Positions 1-8,340 of a stretch of 64,000 bases of DNA are shown here, one piece after another. A program made the position numbers and the translations under genes. How positions within the stretch are numbered: the stretch's first letter is position 1; each line of letters opens with the position of its first letter. The stretch comes from Streptococcus parasanguinis (GTDB lineage: Bacteria; Bacillota; Bacilli; Lactobacillales; Streptococcaceae): positions 62,001 through 126,000 of the forward strand of contig NZ_JALDUR010000003.1 of NCBI RefSeq assembly GCF_023109675.1, written 5' to 3'. Under the pieces are notes generated by a model. The model was not told the DNA's origin and made no database searches. It saw nothing but the letters and a program-made list of their open reading frames with translations.

Positions 1-237
1 GATGAGGACAATGTCAAGGATTTGAGCACGACGGAATGGCGCATTATCCAAGAGGTCGGCTATGGAGAGTCCAATAAAGAAATTGCGGCCAAACTTTTCT
101 TATCAGAAGGAACCGTGCGCAATTACTTATCAACGATTTTGGCAAAATTAAACCTACGAGATCGAACGCAATTAGCGATCTGGTCAGTCCAAACAGGAGT
201 GACGAGACGTGATTTTTCTAAAGGAAATACAGAATGA
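1..237 (+). CDS. LuxR/NarL-type response regulator, C-terminal part (5' end outside window)
   Basis: The reading frame is open from base 1, so the start and receiver domain lie upstream. The visible ~78 residues are a LuxR/NarL helix-turn-helix (SNKEIAAKLFLSEGTVRNYL followed by a K-L-N-L-R-D-R-T-Q-L recognition-helix region). It overlaps the next gene by 4 bases (ATGA), so the two are translationally coupled. The downstream order, binding protein then levDEFGX, matches the LevQRST four-component system of oral streptococci, in which a two-component pair plus two extracellular sugar-binding proteins activate the fructose/mannose PTS. I infer that this is the response regulator of that system; I give no symbol because I am unsure which letter names the regulator. 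Confidence 0.85.
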   Translation, partial: DEDNVKDLSTTEWRIIQEVGYGESNKEIAAKLFLSEGTVRNYLSTILAKLNLRDRTQLAIWSVQTGVTRRDFSKGNTE

Positions 238-1532
238 AATTGAAGCGAAAGCATCTTTGTTGGGGGATCGGTCTCCTTGTTATGCTCTGTGCGAGCGCGG
301 GTTTTTATTGGTGGAAACAGCAACCGACCGTACTCCATATCGGCGTTTATGCAGGTTCTAGCTGGGATGTGCCGACCAGTCAACGTTCCCATGCCTTGGA
401 TCGTGCGATTCAAAAATTTGAAAAGTCCCATCCCCACGTTCGTGTAGAGTATGAAAACGGGATTCCGCAGTCAGATTATTCAGACTGGCTCTCTGAAAAG
501 ATTGTCTCAGGAAAGACGCCGGATGTGTTTATGGTCTCTGAGCAAGATCTTTCCTTATTAGCAGCGCGGGGCGTATTAGAAAAGTTAAACGGCTATATGG
601 ATCGAAAAGATCAAGCTGCCTTTTATCCCGTTGCCTTTGAATCGGGTGTCTATCAGGGGCAAACCTATGCCTTACCTTATGAAAGCAATCCAATTTTGAT
701 GTGTGTCAATAAAGATCTCTTGGATAAAGAAGGTATCGCGGTTCCCAAAGAAGGCTGGACCCTTGAAGAGTTCTATACGATTTGCAAGAAACTAACCAAA
801 GATACCAATGGGGATGGGCAATTGGACCAATTTGGGAGTACAGAATACACCTGGAAAGAAGCCTTGGCGGCAAATGGAGGTCATCTCTTCCAAGGCGGCA
901 TGCTCAAGCTGACAGCTCCAGAAGTGAAAGAGTCTTTGACTTTTCTGCAAAAATTGGAAGATCTAAATAAAAATTACAAGGTGAGCTCTAAAGATTTTGA
1001 CCAGGGGAAAGTTGCCTTCTATCCCATGACCTTGGCCCAATATCGGACCTATAAACCTTATCCCTACCACGTTTCAAAATATTCAAACTTCACCTGGACC
1101 TGTATCCCGATGCCTGCTAAGTCAAAAACGACCAAGGCAACCTTAGTCACGACGACTTCTTTTGCTATGTCAGCTCGGAGTTCTCATTCCAAGTTGGCTT
1201 GGGAATTGATGCAACTCTTAACAGAGGATCCCGAAATTCAACAAACCCTCTTTGCCCAATCCCAGGGGATCTCTGTCATGCCACAGGTAGTCAAGAGTCG
1301 CTCTAGTAAAGACCTTTTGCAGGTAGATGATTTTGGGACGGATTCCTTGACCAATCAGACCTTGAACCGCATCATGGAACAAGCTGTTGAAAGTAGTCCT
1401 AAAAATGTCTCAAAAGAGGTGTTAGAAAAGTTAGATTACTTGATTGGCAATGCCTTGCGCGATCAAGATGTTGAGAACCGCTTGCCTCAAATTCAGAGGG
1501 AGATTGAAAGTAGTCTACAGGTAGGAGTTTAG
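234..1532 (+). CDS. levT: Membrane-anchored extracellular sugar-binding protein, LevT-like
   Basis: A 432-residue family 1 extracellular solute-binding protein. Residues ~10-27 form one hydrophobic anchor (GIGLLVMLCASAGFYWW) without a proper lipobox, fitting a membrane-tethered sensor rather than a free transport lipoprotein. The fold follows with typical motifs such as FEKSHPHVRVEYENG, KTPDVFMVSEQD and LPYESNPILMCVNKDLL. No ABC permease is adjacent; instead the gene is coupled to a response regulator and precedes a PTS operon. In LevQRST such proteins detect fructose or mannose outside the cell and pass the signal to the kinase. The assignment rests on this context; the binding specificity is inferred. 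Confidence 0.75.
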   Translation: MKLKRKHLCWGIGLLVMLCASAGFYWWKQQPTVLHIGVYAGSSWDVPTSQRSHALDRAIQKFEKSHPHVRVEYENGIPQSDYSDWLSEKIVSGKTPDVFMVSEQDLSLLAARGVLEKLNGYMDRKDQAAFYPVAFESGVYQGQTYALPYESNPILMCVNKDLLDKEGIAVPKEGWTLEEFYTICKKLTKDTNGDGQLDQFGSTEYTWKEALAANGGHLFQGGMLKLTAPEVKESLTFLQKLEDLNKNYKVSSKDFDQGKVAFYPMTLAQYRTYKPYPYHVSKYSNFTWTCIPMPAKSKTTKATLVTTTSFAMSARSSHSKLAWELMQLLTEDPEIQQTLFAQSQGISVMPQVVKSRSSKDLLQVDDFGTDSLTNQTLNRIMEQAVESSPKNVSKEVLEKLDYLIGNALRDQDVENRLPQIQREIESSLQVGV

Positions 1533-1557
1533 AGTAAAATAAGATGGCATTTTGTCA

Positions 1558-1645
1558 AGTGACAGATGTCATTTTTTTATTGCTAAATGTCATATTGGGA
1601 ATGTGACATTTGACAATATAAAAACGCTTTCAAATTGTCTACAAT
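1558..1645 (+). promoter_or_regulatory. levD promoter region: TGTCA/TGACA inverted repeats, cre-like box, -10
   Basis: Between levT and levD there are two inverted repeats of one half-site: TGACA-GA-TGTCA (1560-1571) and AAATGTCA (1585-1592) with TGACATTT (1604-1611). They are followed by a cre-like sequence TAAAAACGCTTTCA (1619-1632), 13/14 to TGWAANCGNTNWCA, and a -10-like TACAAT (1640-1645). The position 17 bp upstream of that -10 has no good -35, which suits an activator-dependent promoter. The repeats are candidate sites for the Lev response regulator and the cre box for CcpA; both are inferences. Confidence 0.6.
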
Positions 1646-1672
1646 AGAGTCAAATAAAGGAGGCGTAGAAAA

Positions 1673-2110
1673 ATGAAATACCTCGTTTTGGTCAGTCATG
1701 GCGGACTGGCAGAAGGTCTAAAAACATCACTAGCCATGTTTGCTGGTGACAAGTTGGATCAGGTCATCGCAGTTGGACTCAAAGAAGGAAAATCAGTTGA
1801 TGACTTCGCAGTTGATTTCAGAGAGAGCATTTCAGGATTGACAGCTGATGATTCTGTTTTGGTCTTGGCAGATATCGTAGGTGGTAGTCCATTAACCACT
1901 GCAGCCACGGTTCTAGAAGAAGCTGGAAAGCTCGATGGAGCCTTGATCCTTGGTGGGATGAACCTCACCATGGCCTTGACAGCAGTTGTGATGAAAGATG
2001 TGCTCGATGGAGACGATTTGTCAGCCACCATCTTATCAGAAGCACGATCTGCACTACAGCCTTTTGAAGTTTCAGCCACTAGTGCTGAAGAAGATGATGA
2101 CGATATTTAA
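1673..2110 (+). CDS. levD: PTS fructose/mannose-family EIIA
   Basis: A 145-residue mannose-family EIIA. The N-terminus carries the phosphorylation site in SHGGLAEG, with His9 the expected phospho-acceptor from HPr. A GGSPLTTA loop and a C-terminal acidic tail (EEDDDD) are also visible. The start follows an AAAGGAGG ribosome binding site. It is the first gene of levDEFG, whose order EIIA-EIIB-EIIC-EIID is typical of the family, here with separate EIIA and EIIB proteins rather than a fused ManL. It passes phosphate from HPr to LevE during uptake of fructose or mannose, and in S. mutans the lev PTS also feeds back on LevQRST signalling. Confidence 0.9.
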   Translation: MKYLVLVSHGGLAEGLKTSLAMFAGDKLDQVIAVGLKEGKSVDDFAVDFRESISGLTADDSVLVLADIVGGSPLTTAATVLEEAGKLDGALILGGMNLTMALTAVVMKDVLDGDDLSATILSEARSALQPFEVSATSAEEDDDDI

Positions 2111-2124
2111 TAGGGAGGTACCTT

Positions 2125-2619
2125 ATGGTAGTAACATTTGTACGGATTGATGACCGCATGATTCACGGTCAAACAGTCACACGCTGGGCAAAGGAAAAAC
2201 CATGTGATGGTTTGATTGCCGTAAATGATGCAGCAGCATCAAACAAGGTTTTGATCCAAGCTTACAAAGGCGCATCAGACAAGAAAACCTTTGTATGGAC
2301 AAAGGAAGCCTTTAAAGAAAAATCAGCAAAAGTAACAGAATCAGATAGTCGTTACTTCTTGATCACCAAAAATCCAATCGATATGAAGGAAATTTTGGTC
2401 GACCAAGGGTTTGTCCCAGGTGATGTCAAAGAAATCATTGTTGGCCCTGCAAATGATCGTCCTGGAGCTGTGAAATTGGGAAATAACCAATCCATCACTC
2501 AGGAAGAAGCAGAAGCCTTCCAAGCCATTCAAGCAGCAGGCTACAAGGTGAAATTCCAATTGTTGCCAGATGTTTCCATCGGTTATTGGGATGATTTCAA
2601 ATCAAAATTTGGTTTTTAA
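2125..2619 (+). CDS. levE: PTS fructose/mannose-family EIIB
   Basis: A 164-residue mannose/sorbose-family EIIB. The signature RIDDRMIHGQ is at residues 7-16, with His14 as phosphorylation site (this family uses histidine, not cysteine). The length matches stand-alone EIIB proteins. It starts 14 bases after levD behind a good RBS (AGGGAGG) and is surely cotranscribed. It takes phosphate from LevD and gives it to the sugar as this enters through LevF/LevG. Confidence 0.9.
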   Translation: MVVTFVRIDDRMIHGQTVTRWAKEKPCDGLIAVNDAAASNKVLIQAYKGASDKKTFVWTKEAFKEKSAKVTESDSRYFLITKNPIDMKEILVDQGFVPGDVKEIIVGPANDRPGAVKLGNNQSITQEEAEAFQAIQAAGYKVKFQLLPDVSIGYWDDFKSKFGF

Positions 2620-2675
2620 AACTAACAGTCCTATCTGTTAGGTAAATAAATTTACAAACAAAAGGAGCGTTTGTT

Positions 2676-3518
2676 ATGACAATTTCATGGATTCAAGCAA
2701 TCTTGCTTGGTATTTTCGCCAGCTTGTCTTCAATGCCTGGTATGGGGGGTTCCAGTATCGGGAACTATACACTCGGTCGTCCTTTGATCGGTGGGTTGAT
2801 TTCAGGTTTAATTCTTGGAGATGTGACAACCGGTATTATGGTCGGGGTTGCCCTTCAAGTCGTTTATATCGCCTTGGTAACACCTGGTGGTACCGTATCT
2901 GCCGATGTGCGTGCCATCTCTTACATCGGTGTTCCTCTTGCTATCTTGTTTGTGCATGCCAATAACATCACAGATGAAGCAGGAATCGCCGCAGCTGCAG
3001 CTCCAATCGGTGCAGCCGTTGGGACAATCGGTACAGTTCTTTTCTACGGTACCGCTACTATGAACTTGGTATGGCAACACATTGGTTGGAAAGCCGTTGA
3101 AGAAGGAAACTTCAAAAAACTCTACGCAGTTGACTGGGTTTACCCTTGGATCTCTCATTTCCTCTTCTCTTTCCTTCCAACAATGATTATCACCAAATAC
3201 GGTGAAAACATGGTTGATTTGATGAAACAATACCTTCCTATGGATGGTTACTGGATGAAAGCCCTCTTTACAGTCGGTGCTCTTCTCCCATGTGTCGGTA
3301 TTGCCATCTTGTTGAAACAAATTGTTACAGAAGCAACTGACTTCATTCCATTCTTTGTTGGATTTACCTTGGCGAAATCTCTCGGATTGAACTTGGTATC
3401 CAGTGCCGTTGTTTCATTAATCTTTGCAGTAATCTACTATGAACTTGAAGTGATCAAATCGATGAAAGCTGCTCCAGCCGGAGTGGTGGACCAAGACGAT
3501 GATGAGGAGGATATTTAA
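2676..3518 (+). CDS. levF: PTS fructose/mannose-family EIIC
   Basis: A 280-residue polytopic membrane protein of the EIIC-man family. It has repeated hydrophobic segments, the early glycine-rich signature MPGMGGSSIGNYTLGRPLIGG, and LILGDVTTGIMVGVALQ. The N-terminus starts with M-T-I-S-W-I-Q-A, usual for the family. A strong RBS (AAAGGAGCG) precedes it. With LevG it forms the sugar-translocating channel. The acidic C-terminus (DQDDDEEDI) overlaps the RBS of levG, and the stop lies 1 base before the levG start, indicating coupling. Confidence 0.9.
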   Translation: MTISWIQAILLGIFASLSSMPGMGGSSIGNYTLGRPLIGGLISGLILGDVTTGIMVGVALQVVYIALVTPGGTVSADVRAISYIGVPLAILFVHANNITDEAGIAAAAAPIGAAVGTIGTVLFYGTATMNLVWQHIGWKAVEEGNFKKLYAVDWVYPWISHFLFSFLPTMIITKYGENMVDLMKQYLPMDGYWMKALFTVGALLPCVGIAILLKQIVTEATDFIPFFVGFTLAKSLGLNLVSSAVVSLIFAVIYYELEVIKSMKAAPAGVVDQDDDEEDI

Positions 3519-3519
3519 A

Positions 3520-4356
3520 ATGGCTGATAGAAAGAAAATTTCAAAGAAAACATTAGCAAAAGCATTCCATCATTGGTATTATGGTCATTTGACTTGTTTC
3601 TCTCAAGAACATATGCAAACCTTCGGGTACTTGACTTCTATGCTTCCAATCGTAGAAGAAATGTATGACACAAAAGAAGAACAAAAGGATGCTATGCAAA
3701 CCTATACGGCCTTCTTCAACACTGAACCACAACTTGGATCTCTTGTTGTAGGGATCACAGCTGGTTTGGAAGAAGCGCGTGCAAACGGAGATGCAGTGGA
3801 TGGCGAAACCATCAACGGTATGCGTGCCGGTTTGATGGGACCAATCGCTGGTATTGGTGACTCATTGGTCGTTGGTACCTTGATTCCAGTTCTCTTGGGG
3901 ATTGCCCTTGGCCTTTCTAAAGGTGGTAACGTCGCTGGTGCCCTCTTCTACATCGTCGTATGGAACCTCTTAGTCTACTTTGGTATGCGCTTTGCCTTCT
4001 TCAAAGGTTACCAATTAGGGGATAAAGCCGTTGAATTCCTTGTAGGACCAAAAGGACAAGCTCTTCGTAAAGCGATCAGCGTTGTCGGTGGTATGGTTAT
4101 CGGTGCCGTAGCAGCTACTTGGGTATCTGTTACAACAGCCCTTCAATTCAAGAATTCTGAAGGAAAAGTCTTCTTGAACATCCAAGAAAAGATCGATGGT
4201 GTTTATCCAGGTCTCTTGACAGCAGCCTTCATCACCCTTTGCTGGTGGTTGATGTCTAAGAAAAAAATTTCACCAAACAAAGTTATGTTACTTCTCGTTG
4301 TAGTTGCTTTGATCGGTGTTGCCCTTGGTATCTTCGACCCACATCTTAAATACTAA
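3520..4356 (+). CDS. levG: PTS fructose/mannose-family EIID
   Basis: A 278-residue EIID-man protein. Family features include FHHWYYGHLTCFSQEHMQTFGY, MRAGLMGPIAGIGDSL and C-terminal membrane helices. I start it at ATG 3520, behind GAGGAGG 9 bases upstream, rather than at an in-frame ATG at 3499 inside levF. It pairs with EIIC as the membrane part of the permease. A strong terminator-like hairpin follows at 4391, separating it from levX. Confidence 0.9.
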   Translation: MADRKKISKKTLAKAFHHWYYGHLTCFSQEHMQTFGYLTSMLPIVEEMYDTKEEQKDAMQTYTAFFNTEPQLGSLVVGITAGLEEARANGDAVDGETINGMRAGLMGPIAGIGDSLVVGTLIPVLLGIALGLSKGGNVAGALFYIVVWNLLVYFGMRFAFFKGYQLGDKAVEFLVGPKGQALRKAISVVGGMVIGAVAATWVSVTTALQFKNSEGKVFLNIQEKIDGVYPGLLTAAFITLCWWLMSKKKISPNKVMLLLVVVALIGVALGIFDPHLKY

Positions 4357-4390
4357 GGAAAAGAAAAAACGAATTTGCTAGTAGGAGTTT

Positions 4391-4442
4391 TTGAGAATGA
4401 AGTGAATTGACCTCCTTTACTTGCACTTCATTCTCAATTTTT
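4391..4442 (+). terminator. Hairpin with T run between levG and levX
   Basis: A perfect 14-bp inverted repeat, TTGAGAATGAAGTG (4391-4404) and CACTTCATTCTCAA (4424-4437), is followed by a run of T. It should terminate part of the levDEFG transcript and lower levX expression; the levX RBS follows within 10 bases. Confidence 0.8.
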
Positions 4443-4457
4443 ATCAGGAGGAATCCC

Positions 4458-4751
4458 ATGGTTACAAAACAAGAACTTGTCAATGGATATGAAACAGAAA
4501 TCAAGTACCAACGCCACATGCTTGAAAACCTTGGTCGTTGGTTCAGCTTACTCTTTATCATTGCCAGTATTGGTGTGGTATTGATCTATCTCTTTCACAA
4601 AAGTTTCCTCCCACTCTTGATCCTCGGGATTTTACTAGCCTTGGTTGGAATTTTAGGCATGATTGTTTTTGGATATGGCATCTACCGCGGGCGGATCAAT
4701 CTTCAAAAAGTGATCGACGATTTCAATCAAAAATTGACAATTTTAAATTGA
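4458..4751 (+). CDS. levX: LevX-like small membrane protein
   Basis: A 97-residue protein with two closely spaced hydrophobic segments (about residues 29-45 and 49-70) and charged ends. I start at ATG 4458 behind CAGGAGG rather than at an upstream in-frame ATG at 4407, which lies inside the terminator hairpin and lacks an RBS. Position and size match levX, the small gene of unknown function after levG in S. mutans. It may be a regulator or accessory of the PTS; nothing in the sequence shows an enzymatic role. Confidence 0.65.
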   Translation: MVTKQELVNGYETEIKYQRHMLENLGRWFSLLFIIASIGVVLIYLFHKSFLPLLILGILLALVGILGMIVFGYGIYRGRINLQKVIDDFNQKLTILN

Positions 4752-4761
4752 TATTTTAGAA

Positions 4762-4791
4762 ACATCTCATCTATTTTTGAGGTGTTTTTTT
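4762..4791 (+). terminator. Terminator after levX
   Basis: Stem ACATCTC (4762-4768) / GAGGTGT (4779-4785) with a run of seven T. It ends the lev operon just before the groESL promoter. Confidence 0.8.
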
Positions 4792-4792
4792 C

Positions 4793-4858
4793 TTGACTAT
4801 TTCTGACCAAGTGATACAATAGAAACATAAGTTAGCACTTACGTATAGAGAGTGCTAA
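4793..4858 (+). promoter_or_regulatory. groESL promoter and CIRCE operator (HrcA site)
   Basis: -35 TTGACT (4793-4798), a 16-bp spacer and -10 TACAAT (4815-4820) form a sigma-A promoter. Just downstream, TTAGCACTT-N9-GAGTGCTAA (4832-4858) matches the CIRCE consensus with one mismatch. HrcA binding here represses groESL until heat or protein stress. Confidence 0.93.
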
Positions 4859-4880
4859 AAACACGTATGGAGGAATGAAC

Positions 4881-5162
4881 ATGTTAAAACCATTAGGAGA
4901 CCGTGTGGTCTTAAAAGTAGAAGAAAAAGAACAGACTGTTGGAGGTTTTGTCCTCGCCGGTGCGAGCAAGGCTGATACAAAAACAGCTGAAGTAGTGGCC
5001 GTTGGTGAAGGTGTGCGTACCCTAAGTGGCGAACTCATCGCCCCAGCTGTAAAAGCAGGAGATCACGTTTTGGTTGAAAGCCATGCAGGAATTGAAGTGA
5101 AAGATGGGGAAGAAACCTACACCATCGTTGGAACAGCGAACATTCTTGCAATTGTAGAGTAA
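4881..5162 (+). CDS. groES: Co-chaperonin GroES (Hsp10)
   Basis: A 93-residue GroES with the family start [18 protein letters not shown], the mobile-loop region [14 protein letters not shown] and the C-terminal block [19 protein letters not shown] start at ATG 4881, 7 bases after GGAGG; an in-frame ATG at 4875 is too close to the RBS. It caps the GroEL ring during protein folding in the cytoplasm. It lies under the CIRCE operator with groEL 21 bases downstream. Confidence 0.97.
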   Translation: MLKPLGDRVVLKVEEKEQTVGGFVLAGASKADTKTAEVVAVGEGVRTLSGELIAPAVKAGDHVLVESHAGIEVKDGEETYTIVGTANILAIVE

Positions 5163-6809
<1,647 letters not shown>

Positions 6810-6816
6810 CCTGATA

Positions 6817-7015
6817 CCAATGATTGGTGCTAAAGCACCGAATCATTGGACGGTAGCCGCTATGTTGCGGCCTACCTAATCATCTTACTAGCTTAAGGGG
6901 AGTGGAAGATTCTTTCTAATCTTCGCGACCAATCATAGGGTGAGCTGAATGACGCAGTAGCTGATTGTGCTCTCCCTTCGCTTCTTAAGCTCGGAAGAGC
7001 TCTAATCAGCCTTGC
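6817..7015. repeat. Structured intergenic element after groEL (serial hairpins)
   Basis: No gene is visible. Several imperfect inverted repeats follow each other: CCAATGATTGGTGC / GCACCGAATCATTGG (6817-6849), GGTAGCCGC / GCGGCCTACC, GAAGATT / AATCTTC, and a wide pair AGCTTAAG with CTTAAGCT. A GACGCAGT-containing stretch near 6952 resembles part of the ~180-bp repeat at 9650 and 11328, so this may be a diverged relative. It probably contributes to groESL 3' end formation. Confidence 0.45.
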
Positions 7016-7073
7016 GGGGGCGAGACAACGAACGAGTTTTTATAAAAACTCATTCTGTCTCGCTCCCTTTTTA
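7016..7073 (+). terminator. Strong terminator downstream of groEL
   Basis: Stem GGGGGCGAGACA (7016-7027) pairs with TGTCTCGCTCCC (7056-7067) with one G-T pair. An inner palindrome GAGTTTTTATAAAAACTC lies in the loop and TTTTT follows. It is the likely end of the groESL transcript. Confidence 0.8.
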
Positions 7074-7264
7074 TCGTGCTTTGGGATTTTCATTTGTTAT
7101 GGAATAATATTTTTATTTTAAATTTTGTAACAGAAATGATAAATACTAGTTAAAGAGGACTTGCGTAGATGCTTGGGAATCAAGCGTTTGTTGTGTTTTC
7201 AGGCGGAGGAATATTTGCCAACAAATTGCAATACAAATTAACTGATTTTGTAATAATTCTAGTG

Positions 7265-7479
7265 TATACTATTAAGAGTAGATCACAGGTCTACATTGTT
7301 GCAAGGGGAGAACTTCCCACATACATGTCTATTGACAATAAAACTTGATCGTAATATCGCTGTTAGTAAAATGAGAGTTTGAACATAGTGTAGATTTTAT
7401 CGACCTTTTTCATATTAAAAAATATTTTTCAAATTCCCCTTGCGCAAGCTCTTCCGGATTCCTCCGGGAGAGTTTTTTC
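7265..7479 (+). ncRNA. Candidate structured leader or small RNA ending in a terminator
   Basis: From a -10-like TATACT (7265-7270; its -35, CTGATT at 7242, is weak) to a perfect terminator there is about 200 nt without a usable ORF. The RNA would start with a GTAGA/TCTAC hairpin. A long-range 9-bp stem, GCAAGGGGA (7301-7309) with TCCCCTTGC (7435-7443), closes the body just before the terminator. This architecture, directly upstream of an RBS and a two-component operon, resembles a riboswitch or attenuator, but it could equally be an independent small RNA. I do not recognise a known family. Confidence 0.45.
7449..7479 (+). terminator. Terminator upstream of the two-component operon
   Basis: CTCTTCCGGA (7449-7458) pairs with TCCGGGAGAG (7463-7472) with one G-T pair and is followed by TTTTTT. 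No protein gene lies upstream on this strand after the groEL terminator, so it ends the candidate RNA. Confidence 0.8.
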
Positions 7480-7501
7480 TTGTTAAGGAGAAAAAGATAG
7501 A

Positions 7502-7555
7502 ATGCCTTTTGAGTCTACTTTGAAAGAGTGGCTCAGCAGCTATTATTTATGGTAA
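7502..7555 (+). CDS. Possible 17-codon peptide gene before the LytTR system
   Basis: ATG 7502 is preceded by AAGGAG (7485-7490, spacing 11) and encodes MPFESTLKEWLSSYYLW, then TAA. The peptide is amphipathic with an aromatic C-terminus and has no double-glycine leader. It sits immediately before a LytTR regulator and a peptide-sensor-like kinase, where a signal-peptide gene would be expected. The stop overlaps a TGG-TAAAAT extended -10 (7553-7558) for the regulator. An ORF this short can occur by chance; I see no homology to a known pheromone. Confidence 0.3.
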   Translation: MPFESTLKEWLSSYYLW

Positions 7556-7595
7556 AATAGAACATATTCGTCGAGGGGAAGGAGTGAAGACTTTG

Positions 7596-8327
7596 TTGAA
7601 GATTTTTGTGTTAGAAGATGAGTGGATCCAGCAATCACGAATCGAATCGGTCTTGCAGGAACTTATCGCTCAGAAGTCCTTGCAATGCAAAGCGCCAGAA
7701 GTGTTTGGGAAATCAAGCCAGTTGCTAGATGCTATCACAGAGAGAGGCGCTCATCACCTATTCTTTTTAGATATCGAGATTAAAGGTGAGGAGAAAAAAG
7801 GTCTGGAGATTGCAAAAGATATTCGTAAGAAAGACCCCCATGCGACCATTGTCTTTGTCACCACTCACTCTGAATTCATGCCCATTACCTTTCAGTACAA
7901 AGTAGCCGCCTTGGATTTTATCGATAAAACGCTGGGTGAGGAAGAGTTCAGAGAGAGAATCAGCTCAGCCATCGATTATACCTTGGAGCAAGCTGGGACC
8001 ACGATTGCACAAGATGCTTTTACATTTGAGAGTGCGATGGCGCGTGTACAAGTTCCCTTTAATAAGATTTTGTATGTTGAAACGTCTCCAACTATTCACA
8101 AGGTCATTTTACACACCCAGGATGAGCGCTTGGAATTTTACGCTAGTATTGCCGATATCGAAAAAGCAGATCCCCGCTTGTATCGGTGCCACCGCTCCTT
8201 TGTGGTGAATCCACAAAATATTACGAAGATTGATAAGGAAGCCAAGAAAGCTTTTTTTGAAAATGGGGACAATTGCTTGATCTCACGGACCAAGTATAGA
8301 GGCTTACTGGAAGCTTTGAAAAAATAG
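7596..8327 (+). CDS. LytTR-family response regulator (BlpR/ComE/AgrA-like)
   Basis: A 243-residue regulator from TTG 7596, which gives the family start MKIFVLEDE; alternative starts are TTG 7593 and GTG 7584, the latter sitting on the RBS AAGGAG. The receiver domain has the acidic pocket LEDE and phospho-acceptor Asp59 in HHLFFLDIEIKG. The C-terminal LytTR domain (from about residue 140) contains FNKILYVET, YRCHRSFVVNPQNI and ISRTKYRGLL. It is in an operon with the kinase 13 bases downstream. Regulators of this type bind direct repeats in promoters of bacteriocin, competence or exporter genes; the ABC genes at 9935 are the likely nearby target. Confidence 0.85.
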   Translation: MKIFVLEDEWIQQSRIESVLQELIAQKSLQCKAPEVFGKSSQLLDAITERGAHHLFFLDIEIKGEEKKGLEIAKDIRKKDPHATIVFVTTHSEFMPITFQYKVAALDFIDKTLGEEEFRERISSAIDYTLEQAGTTIAQDAFTFESAMARVQVPFNKILYVETSPTIHKVILHTQDERLEFYASIADIEKADPRLYRCHRSFVVNPQNITKIDKEAKKAFFENGDNCLISRTKYRGLLEALKK

Positions 8328-8340
8328 AAGGGAGAAGGAA

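Noticed and set aside
1612..1673. Sigma-54 promoter for the lev operon, as in Bacillus and Listeria
   Set aside because: No -24/-12 GG...GC pattern is present, and streptococci lack RpoN; a LevQRST-type system is used instead.
2808..3320. 170-codon frame antisense to levF
   Set aside because: Shadow of a well-conserved PTS gene; no domain, start signal or promoter of its own.
7502..7555. Double-glycine bacteriocin or competence-peptide precursor near the LytTR kinase
   Set aside because: No ORF with a GG-type leader occurs between 7073 and 9934; the 17-codon ORF lacks such a leader and is listed only as a weak candidate.
7584..7595. GTG 7584 as start of the LytTR regulator
   Set aside because: It overlaps the SD sequence AAGGAG; TTG 7596 gives the family-typical MKIFVLEDE with acceptable spacing.
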